18,756 bases of DNA, from contig NZ_CAMXWS010000036.1 of assembly GCF_947253065.1 (NCBI RefSeq), positions 1 through 18,756 of the forward strand. The letters run 5' to 3'. Numbering within the stretch: the stretch's first letter is position 1; each line of letters starts with the position of its first letter. A model generated the notes under the pieces. The model ran no database searches. It saw only the letters and a program-made list of their open reading frames with translations, and was not told the DNA's origin. Positions 13,276 through 18,756 of this stretch are shown here, in pieces. The position numbers and the translations under genes were made by a program. Origin of the DNA: an uncultured Corynebacterium sp. (GTDB lineage: Bacteria; Actinomycetota; Actinomycetes; Mycobacteriales; Mycobacteriaceae).

Positions 13276-14970
13276 TTAATCCTGGAAGCCCTGCCCCGGC
13301 ACCCACGTACGCGACACCGCAAGACGAGCCGACGCGCCCGGATCCTCGACATCAGAAACCCGGTAGAAATCCATCACGACCTTATCCTTGGACACCCGCG
13401 CGATGCCGTAGCCGTGGGAATCGAAGTCCACGTGATTCACCCACGGATTCGCCGAGTACATCACGCCCTCCACCAGGTGGGTGATGCGGTTATCTTCCGG
13501 GGTGTACGTCTTGGTAAATCCGGTGACGATCTCATCCACATTCGGCGCCGAAATCGACGCACAGACCATCTCCGCACCGATCTCTTTCCCATTGTGCTGC
13601 ACCGAATGAGCCCACTCAGAGTGAATGTCACCGGTAAGGAAGAGGGTGTGCGGGGTGGTGGCAGACAGGACGTCGAAAAGCCGTGCGCGCTCGGCGCCGT
13701 AGCCATCCCACTGGTCGGTGTTCACGGCGATCCCCGCGGACTGCGTGAACTCGTCCAGCGCCTGGTTCGCAGTGCGGTTGTCCTGGCTGGTCGGCGGCAA
13801 ATGACCGATCTCCATCGGCGACACCATCACAGAATTGCCCAGCACATTCCACGCGGTGGTCGCGGTCTCAACCTCACCCTTGACCCAGTTGAACTGCTCC
13901 GAACCGAGCATGCTGCGATCCGGATTATCCTTGTCGCGGCTGATCATCTTGACCTGCTCGTCGCGGTATGTGCGCAGATCCATCATCGTGAGCTTCAACA
14001 GGTTGCCGAACTGGTAGCTGCGATAAATGTGCCCGCCTTCCGACGGGCGCACCGCACGCACCGGCAACCACTCGTAATACGCTTGGTGCGCGACAGATTC
14101 ACGCTGCTTCCAGGAGCCTTCCTCGCCCTCGGTGTGGTTCTCGGCGCCGCCCTTCCATGAGTCGTTCGCCGACTCGTGGTCATCCCACACAACCACCCAC
14201 GGTGCAGCTGCGTGCGCCGCCTGCAGGTGCGCATCAGTGCGGTAGCGGCCGTAACGAGTACGGTAATCCTGCAGCGTGACAATCTCATGCGCCGGGTGGT
14301 GCGGACGCGAAACACCACTCTTGCCTGCGTATTCGCCGGTCGGGTACTCGTAGATGTAGTCGCCGAGGAAGACGACCAGATCGATCTCGCCTGCTGCCGC
14401 ACGCTCCGCCATGTCCCGGTACGCCGTGAAATAGCCACACTCGTAGTTCGCGCAAGACGCAACGACAAGCTTGTATTCATCCACATCCGCCGTGTACGCC
14501 GGCGCAGTGTGCGTCGCACCCACCGGCGAAACATTGTCGTCCCAGCGGAACCTGTAGAAATAATCCGTCGCAGGCAACAGACCGCGCGGATCCACCTTCA
14601 CCGTGTGGTCCGTCGCCGCGGTGACGCGCTCGGTGCCACTACGCACGATCTGCTTGAACTCACGATCGGTGGCAACCTCCCACTCCACGTCCACATCCTG
14701 GCCCACGCCAGAGCCCGGCATCGCCTCCGGCGACACGGTGACACGCGTCCAAATGATCACCGAATCCGGCGTCGGATCACCCGAGGCCACACCATGCATG
14801 AACGCTGCATAAGGAGCAGGTTTCGGAGCCTGAGGCAAGCGTGCCGACGACAACGCCCGCGACGACGACAACTGCGCATTAGCCGGAGCAGCACCAGCCA
14901 CAGCAGCGCCAGCGGCAGCAGCGGCCGAACCGGCAAGGAAACGACGACGAGGAAGATTCTTTTCAGTCAT
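13276..14970 (-). CDS. phoD: Tat-exported alkaline phosphatase/phosphodiesterase PhoD
   Basis: PhoD enzymes release phosphate from phosphomonoesters and diesters outside the cell and use iron and calcium. The 564-aa protein begins with a twin-arginine signal (RRRFLAG at 8-14, hydrophobic Ala-rich stretch, probable cleavage after ANA at 32). It then has the N-terminal PhoD domain (MHGVASGDPTPDSVIIWTRV at 58-77) and the metallophosphatase domain: SCANYECGYFTAYRDM (Cys173), FLGDYIYEYPTGEY (Asp204), VWDDHESAND (Asp263, His265), TGDIHSEWAH (Asp448, His450) and FDSHGYG near the end. The motifs are complete, so it should be active. The ATG has a poor Shine-Dalgarno sequence. Upstream lie 11-bp-phased TTCAT repeats that may be a phosphate-response box. 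Confidence 0.94.
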   Translation of the reverse strand: MTEKNLPRRRFLAGSAAAAAGAAVAGAAPANAQLSSSRALSSARLPQAPKPAPYAAFMHGVASGDPTPDSVIIWTRVTVSPEAMPGSGVGQDVDVEWEVATDREFKQIVRSGTERVTAATDHTVKVDPRGLLPATDYFYRFRWDDNVSPVGATHTAPAYTADVDEYKLVVASCANYECGYFTAYRDMAERAAAGEIDLVVFLGDYIYEYPTGEYAGKSGVSRPHHPAHEIVTLQDYRTRYGRYRTDAHLQAAHAAAPWVVVWDDHESANDSWKGGAENHTEGEEGSWKQRESVAHQAYYEWLPVRAVRPSEGGHIYRSYQFGNLLKLTMMDLRTYRDEQVKMISRDKDNPDRSMLGSEQFNWVKGEVETATTAWNVLGNSVMVSPMEIGHLPPTSQDNRTANQALDEFTQSAGIAVNTDQWDGYGAERARLFDVLSATTPHTLFLTGDIHSEWAHSVQHNGKEIGAEMVCASISAPNVDEIVTGFTKTYTPEDNRITHLVEGVMYSANPWVNHVDFDSHGYGIARVSKDKVVMDFYRVSDVEDPGASARLAVSRTWVPGQGFQD

Positions 14971-15043
14971 GGACCATACGATCAGCGCTCACCCAAAGGC
15001 CTGCAACCGGAATCAGGGGCCTACAACGTTTGTTTGGAATCAA

Positions 15044-15062
15044 TTCATGGGGCGTTCATTTT
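15044..15062 (+). promoter_or_regulatory. Candidate phosphate-response direct repeat upstream of phoD
   Basis: TTCATGGG (15044-15051) and TTCATTTT (15055-15062) are 8-bp direct units with a 3-bp spacer, so TTCAT recurs exactly 11 bp apart, about 75 bp before the phoD ATG and reading opposite to it. PHO boxes of Streptomyces are 11-nt units beginning GTTCA, and the second unit here is preceded by G. Only two units are seen, and the match is by eye. Confidence 0.4.
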
Positions 15063-15083
15063 TCGGGGGCACAAACAGGCATG

Positions 15084-15111
15084 AAAAAAGCCCGCGCACG
15101 TAGCGCGGGCT
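15084..15111 (-). terminator. Intrinsic terminator of ndk
   Basis: AGCCCGCGC and GCGCGGGCT form a perfect 9-bp GC-rich stem with a 5-nt loop, followed on the minus strand by a run of six T. It lies 16 bp after the ndk stop and is a textbook Rho-independent terminator, separating ndk from phoD. Confidence 0.92.
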
Positions 15112-15126
15112 AGAAACGAAAACGAC

Positions 15127-15537
15127 TTACAGGTTCGGGAACCAGATAGCGATCTCGCGCTCAGCGGACTCCGGCGAATCGGAACCGTGAACAACATTCT
15201 CACCGACCGTCAGAGCGAAATCGCCACGGATCGTGCCCGGGGTGGCCTTCTCCACCGGGTGGGTGCCACCAGCTAGCTGACGCCAAGCAGCAATCGCAGA
15301 CTCACCCTCAACAATGCCCGCGACCAGCGGAGCAGAGGTGATGAAGTCCACGAGCTCACCAAAGAACGGCTTGTCCTTGTGCTCTGCGTAGTGCTTCTCA
15401 GCGGTCTCACGATCTGCGGTGCGCAGATCCATCTCGACGAGCTTCAGGCCCTTGCGCTCGATACGGGAGATGATCTCTCCAACATGGCCATTAGCAACAC
15501 CGTCAGGCTTGATCAGAATCAGAGTGCGTTCAGTCAT
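15127..15537 (-). CDS. ndk: Nucleoside diphosphate kinase
   Basis: Ndk moves the terminal phosphate from ATP to other nucleoside diphosphates through a phosphohistidine. The 136-aa protein has normal length and all marks: MTERTLILIKPDGVANGHVG at the start, the loop GTHPVEKATPGTIRGDF at 91-107, and the active-site His117 in NVVHGSDSPESA. The ATG follows TTGAGG closely. The gene begins 20 bp after a small membrane protein gene and ends at a strong terminator. In related genomes folC and valS usually lie upstream of this pair; here the plus-strand acyl-CoA ligase takes that place. Confidence 0.98.
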   Translation of the reverse strand: MTERTLILIKPDGVANGHVGEIISRIERKGLKLVEMDLRTADRETAEKHYAEHKDKPFFGELVDFITSAPLVAGIVEGESAIAAWRQLAGGTHPVEKATPGTIRGDFALTVGENVVHGSDSPESAEREIAIWFPNL

Positions 15538-15557
15538 GGCCTCAACTCTACCGCCTG

Positions 15558-15881
15558 CTAATCAATGTCGCGCACAACAGCTGCCGCCTCGTCGTAGCTC
15601 GTATTCCGGAACCACAACTGCACCTGGCGAATCGCAGAATCCTCGCGCCCCTCCCCCTTCAGACGGGAGACGGTGTCGCGCTGTTCGTCGTCGAGCTCGA
15701 TCGGCGCGCTCTCCCGGGCACTGTACGCGCGGTAGCGGTACTTGTCGCGCAGCCCGATGAACAGGAACACGCCTGCAGCCACCAACAGCAGCAACGCCAC
15801 CCAACGCGGAAGGGAAGTGAACGCGAGGACAATCGCGGCCAACGATAAGGCCGCGACGAGGGCAAGAGAACCAGCTTTCAT
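15558..15881 (-). CDS. Small membrane protein of unknown function upstream of ndk
   Basis: I recognise no named family. The 107-aa protein has two hydrophobic segments (about 4-21 and 26-44), a short turn between them (SLPR), then RDKYRYRAYSARE and a soluble C-terminal half of about 50 residues: ELDDEQRDTVSRLKGEGRED, then SAIRQVQLWFRNTSYDEAAAVVRDID. That last part looks helical and loosely resembles the alternating pattern of the L7/L12 C-terminal domain, which is not evidence of function. Both termini would lie in the cytoplasm if the loop is outside. A hypothetical membrane protein next to ndk is usual in corynebacteria. The ATG lacks a good Shine-Dalgarno sequence, so the mRNA may be nearly leaderless. 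It probably forms an operon with ndk. Confidence 0.75.
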   Translation of the reverse strand: MKAGSLALVAALSLAAIVLAFTSLPRWVALLLLVAAGVFLFIGLRDKYRYRAYSARESAPIELDDEQRDTVSRLKGEGREDSAIRQVQLWFRNTSYDEAAAVVRDID

Positions 15882-16042
15882 GGCCGCAAGGGTACCTGGA
15901 CGTGAGCAAACACCGCCAGATGAAATTTATTTCGTTTTTCCATGCAAAGTACTGAGGCGCGCATCACAATAGTGAATAGGTTTTGCCTAGCTAACTTTCA
16001 TGGCAGGACGTGACATACCGCGAACGCGAAAGGAGACGCGCC
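15882..16042. promoter_or_regulatory. Divergent promoter region between the small membrane protein and the acyl-CoA ligase
   Basis: The 161-bp gap must drive genes in both directions. I see an AT-rich core with GAAAT-TT-ATTTC (15922-15933), TCAC-AATA-GTGA (15964-15975), and a 19-bp stretch at 15976-15994 that matches 13 of 19 positions of the DtxR iron-box consensus. No clear -35/-10 pair can be fixed on either strand. Confidence 0.4.
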
Positions 16043-17584
16043 ATGACGGCCACCTTGACCTCCCCCACCACCATCTTCTCCAGCCCGTACCCCGACCTCG
16101 AGCTCTTCGGCGGCACGGTCTACGAGCAAATCTTCAACGACCTCACCCCCGCCGACGCCGCGCGCCCCGCAATCACGGAGCTGACCACTGGAAAATCCAT
16201 CACCTACGGCGAGCTCAAGGACAAGGCCGACGCGATCGCCGGTTACCTGGCGCAGCGCGGCATCGGGCCCGGCAGCGTCGTGTCGTTGCAGATCCCAAAC
16301 TCGATCAACTTCGCGGTAGCGCTCTTCGGCATCTTTCGTGCCGGCGCGACAGTGAACCCAATCGGTGTTCTGATGAATGACGACGACGTGGAGAAGATCT
16401 CCGAGATGGCCGGCGCAGACTTCTTCATCGGCATTTCCGACGTCGGGCACGACAAGCATGTGTGGGACTATGAGCTGGAGGGGATCGTCGATAAGCAATT
16501 GCCCGCACCTGACGTGCGCATCGACGGCAGCGCACTTGCCTCCGTCCCCTTCTCCTCTGGAACAACCGGCATGCCCAAGGGCGTCATGCTGAGCCACAGC
16601 AACCTCACCTCAAATGTGCTGCAAGCGCGCTACGTGCTAGACAAAAACGGCATCGGGCCACACACGAAAACCCTTTCCCCCCTGCCGTTTTCACATATCT
16701 ACGGCATGTCCGCGCTCATGCTCACCCCAATGCTGCAGCGTTCCCATATCTATACGATGCCGAAATTCGACCTCGAGGTTTTCCTCAACGCGCACGGCGA
16801 GCACGACATCGAAATGACCTTCATCGCGCCACCGATGGCCGTCGCCCTGGCCAAGCACCCCGCAGTCACACCAGAAGCATTCGCCGCGAACCGCCTCATG
16901 TTCTCCGGCGCAGCGCCACTCGACGAAGAAGTTGCGCGTGCCGTCGAACGCCGCCTCAGCACCGACTGCGTGCAAGGCTACGGCATGACTGAGACATCTC
17001 CCGCCGTGAATATCGGCATCAAAGGCGAGAACAACCCTGGCTCCATCGGACTGCCCGTTCCAAACACCGAATGCCGCATCGTGGACATCGACACCCTTCA
17101 GGATGTACCCCACGGCGAAACCGGCGAACTGCTTGTGCGTGGCCCGCAGGTGATGCAGGGCTACCTCAACAATGAAGAAGCCACCAACGAGACCTTCATT
17201 GAGGGCGGCTGGCTACGCACCGGCGACGTGGCACGAGTCGACGAAGACGGCTTCTTCTACATCGTCGACCGCGCGAAAGAAGTCATCAAATACAAGGGCT
17301 ACCAAGTCGCCCCCGCCGAGCTCGAAGCCTTGCTGCTCACCCACGAAGCAATTGCCGACGTTGGCGTGGTCGGCGTCGACCGCGACGGGCTTGAGATTCC
17401 GCGCGCATTCGTCGTCCTCCAACAGGGAGCCGAGCTGACCGAGGACGAACTCATGGACTGGGTTGCCGAGCGCGTCACCCCCTATAAGAAGGTGCGCGCC
17501 GTGACCTTCCTCGACGAAATTCCGAAAAATCCGACAGGGAAGATTCTGCGCAAAGACCTGCGCCTTATCCCCCTAAGCGCGTAG
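16043..17584 (+). CDS. Acyl-CoA synthetase/4-coumarate-CoA ligase-like (AMP-forming)
   Basis: The enzyme should activate a carboxylic acid with ATP to an acyl-adenylate and then to the CoA thioester. The 513-aa protein has all adenylating-enzyme motifs: the P-loop SSGTTGMPKGVMLSH at 171-185, YGMTETSP at 313-320, the GWLRTGDVA motif with Asp395, the hinge DRAKEVIKYKG with Arg410, and the C-terminal PTGKILRKDL with catalytic Lys500. The overall pattern is nearest to 4-coumarate-CoA ligases and medium/long-chain fatty acyl ligases; the substrate cannot be read from the sequence. The start is the ATG (MTATLTSP) that follows AGGAG by 7 nt, not the upstream in-frame ATG at 16010. It is followed 181 bp later by an acyl-CoA dehydrogenase, which suggests a shared catabolic pathway. 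Confidence 0.95.
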   Translation: MTATLTSPTTIFSSPYPDLELFGGTVYEQIFNDLTPADAARPAITELTTGKSITYGELKDKADAIAGYLAQRGIGPGSVVSLQIPNSINFAVALFGIFRAGATVNPIGVLMNDDDVEKISEMAGADFFIGISDVGHDKHVWDYELEGIVDKQLPAPDVRIDGSALASVPFSSGTTGMPKGVMLSHSNLTSNVLQARYVLDKNGIGPHTKTLSPLPFSHIYGMSALMLTPMLQRSHIYTMPKFDLEVFLNAHGEHDIEMTFIAPPMAVALAKHPAVTPEAFAANRLMFSGAAPLDEEVARAVERRLSTDCVQGYGMTETSPAVNIGIKGENNPGSIGLPVPNTECRIVDIDTLQDVPHGETGELLVRGPQVMQGYLNNEEATNETFIEGGWLRTGDVARVDEDGFFYIVDRAKEVIKYKGYQVAPAELEALLLTHEAIADVGVVGVDRDGLEIPRAFVVLQQGAELTEDELMDWVAERVTPYKKVRAVTFLDEIPKNPTGKILRKDLRLIPLSA

Positions 17585-17675
17585 CCACACCCCCTTCTTG
17601 GGCCGAGGGAAATAGTTCGTGGCATTAGGTGCGAGATTCCCCACAAAAATCGCCGCGAATTCGTTTGTAAACACC

Positions 17676-17691
17676 TGCGACTTAAGTCACA
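17676..17691 (+). promoter_or_regulatory. GlxR (CRP-type) operator
   Basis: TGCGACTTAAGTCACA matches the corynebacterial GlxR consensus TGTGANNTANNTCACA at 11 of 12 fixed positions and is a 16-bp palindrome but for one base. Its centre lies about 82 bp before the acyl-CoA dehydrogenase ATG. GlxR is the cAMP-binding global regulator of carbon use. If the TATGGT at 17703-17708 is the -10, the site overlaps the -35 region. Confidence 0.7.
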
Positions 17692-17702
17692 ATTAAAGGC
17701 GT

Positions 17703-17708
17703 TATGGT
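17703..17708 (+). promoter_or_regulatory. Possible -10 element of the acyl-CoA dehydrogenase gene
   Basis: TATGGT, 12 bp after the GlxR-like site and about 58 bp before the ATG, is a tolerable -10 box. No clear -35 is visible, as expected for an activator-dependent promoter. Between it and the start the sequence CGGAACC occurs twice, 13 bp apart (17730 and 17743). Confidence 0.3.
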
Positions 17709-17765
17709 TTTGCTCCACATTTCACGGGGCGGAACCTTCCCCCGGAACCCAAGAAAGAGGGAATC

Positions 17766-18756
17766 ATGGCTGAAAACCCAGTTCACGATCTGCTGGACCC
17801 GAAGACCGACTACTACCAGGTATTCGCCGACATCGAAGGCGAGGACTTGGAGTGGTGGAAGAAGGCCCGCGAATTCGGCGAATTCGCCCGCCCCTACATC
17901 AACGAGGGTTGGGAAAAGGCCGAGTACCAGATCCCTGTCGTCGCTGAAGCCGGCAAGCGTGGCTTGTTCCGCGACGCCATCGAGATCGAGGGCGAGCCAC
18001 ACATGTCCGTGCGCGCTGCACGCCTGATGGCTTTCGAATTCGCGCGTGTCGACGCATCCTTGGGCACCGCATTCGGCGTCCAGGCTGGCCTGGCAATGCA
18101 GTCCATCGCTATGTGCGGCTCTGAAGAGCAGAAGGCCAAGTACCTCAAGCCGATGTGCCACCTGGAAATCCGTGGCGCATTCGCACTGACCGAGCCGGAC
18201 CACGGCTCTGATTCCATCGCTCTGGAGACCACCGCTGAGAAGGATGGCGACGAGTGGGTCATCAACGGCGAGAAGAAGTGGATCGGCCACGGCTCTGTCG
18301 GCCACATCGCTATCGTCTGGGCACGCGATACCGCTGACGGCCAGGTCAAGGGCTTCATCGTTGACCAGGACCAGGAGGGCTACGAGGCGGAAACGATCGT
18401 CGGCAAGGCATCCCTGCGTGGCATCCCGCAGGCGCACATCAAGCTGAACAACGTGCGCGTTTCCGACGACCGCCGCCTGCCCGGCGCGAACTCCTTCCGC
18501 GACTGCGCGAAGGTCCTCGCCGGCACCCGCGTCTCTGTCGCGTGGGCATCCCTGGGCCTGGCAACTGACTGCTACGAGAAGGCGCTTGATTACGCACAGC
18601 GCCGTGTCCAGTTCGGCCGTCCGTTGGTGAAGAACCAAATCATCCAGCAGCGTCTCGCTGACATGCTGCAGGACCTGACCTCTATCTTCCTGTACTGCCG
18701 CCGCCTCCTCGAGCTCGAGGAGTCCGGCCAGCTCACCGAGCAGCAGGCAGCCCTGG
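17766..18756 (+). CDS. Acyl-CoA dehydrogenase, glutaryl-CoA dehydrogenase-like, 3' end cut by window
   Basis: The gene is open to the right edge; 330 codons are visible of an expected 390 or so. It is a flavoprotein that oxidises an acyl-CoA at the alpha-beta bond. Visible marks are FARVDASLGTAFGVQ at 92-106, the FAD-contacting FALTEPDHGSDS at 139-150, GEKKWIGHG at 168-176, the LAGTRVSVAWASLG helix at 251-264, and RRVQFGRPLVKNQIIQQRLADML at 279-301. This order follows glutaryl-CoA dehydrogenase more than short-chain enzymes, but the Arg that holds the glutarate carboxylate there (human mature Arg94, after ERVDSGY) aligns with Gly100, so glutaryl-CoA is an unlikely substrate. The catalytic Glu would lie beyond the window. 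The ATG follows AGAGGGA. A GlxR-like site is upstream. Confidence 0.93.
   Translation, partial: MAENPVHDLLDPKTDYYQVFADIEGEDLEWWKKAREFGEFARPYINEGWEKAEYQIPVVAEAGKRGLFRDAIEIEGEPHMSVRAARLMAFEFARVDASLGTAFGVQAGLAMQSIAMCGSEEQKAKYLKPMCHLEIRGAFALTEPDHGSDSIALETTAEKDGDEWVINGEKKWIGHGSVGHIAIVWARDTADGQVKGFIVDQDQEGYEAETIVGKASLRGIPQAHIKLNNVRVSDDRRLPGANSFRDCAKVLAGTRVSVAWASLGLATDCYEKALDYAQRRVQFGRPLVKNQIIQQRLADMLQDLTSIFLYCRRLLELEESGQLTEQQAAL

Noticed and set aside
13414..15084. Plus-strand frames of 248 and 302 codons opposite phoD
   Set aside because: They mirror a complete PhoD gene, are His/Arg-rich and lack ribosome binding sites.
15953..15968. Second possible GlxR site ahead of the ligase (TGAGGCGCGCATCACA)
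   Set aside because: Only 8 of 12 fixed consensus positions match and the central TA is missing. It is at most a half site.
17682..18638. 318-codon minus-strand frame opposite the acyl-CoA dehydrogenase
   Set aside because: The plus strand encodes a clear flavoprotein with conserved motifs; the minus frame is a shadow.

Overview
The window is a compact, high-GC actinobacterial chromosome segment that reads as Corynebacterium or a close relative. The evidence is the gene order rplU-rpmA-obgE-proB-(hydroxyacid dehydrogenase)-proA-nadD-rsfS-phosphatase-degV-comEA next to a long RNase E/G gene and ndk, the proteins themselves (L27 starting MATKKGASSSSNG, a Lys/Ala-rich RNase E N-terminus), and a near-perfect GlxR-type operator. 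The same neighbourhood is known in mycobacteria and C. glutamicum. No tRNA, rRNA, CRISPR array, insertion sequence or phage gene was seen, and no gene-free stretch exceeds about 220 bp.

Layout, minus strand from 15881 down to 1: a small two-segment membrane protein and ndk, ended by a strong intrinsic terminator; a secreted PhoD-type alkaline phosphatase (Tat signal); a TetR regulator with a long inverted repeat at its start; rne; rplU and rpmA, followed by a hairpin terminator; then a tightly packed run obgE-proB-dehydrogenase-proA. After a 114-bp gap with a possible promoter comes an unrecognised type I membrane protein coupled to nadD, then rsfS, a histidine-phosphatase gene, degV and comEA (cut by the window edge). 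Several neighbours are joined by TAATG, TGATG or ATGA overlaps. Plus strand from 16043: a 4-coumarate-CoA-ligase-like acyl-CoA synthetase and, behind its own promoter region, an acyl-CoA dehydrogenase of the glutaryl-CoA dehydrogenase type (cut by the right edge).

Functionally the left two thirds is housekeeping: ribosome proteins and assembly (L21, L27, ObgE, RsfS), RNA turnover (RNase E/G), the first two steps of proline synthesis (ProB, ProA), NAD synthesis (NadD) and nucleotide balance (Ndk). The right third is accessory: phosphate scavenging (PhoD), a TetR regulator of unknown target, and a CoA-ligation plus acyl-CoA-oxidation pair that would activate and desaturate an unidentified carboxylic acid, probably under cAMP/GlxR control. 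I do not see a wholly new system. The best leads are the GlxR-like site with the ligase/dehydrogenase pair, the inverted repeat covering the TetR start, the 11-bp-phased repeats ahead of phoD, and the uncharacterised membrane protein coupled to nadD.
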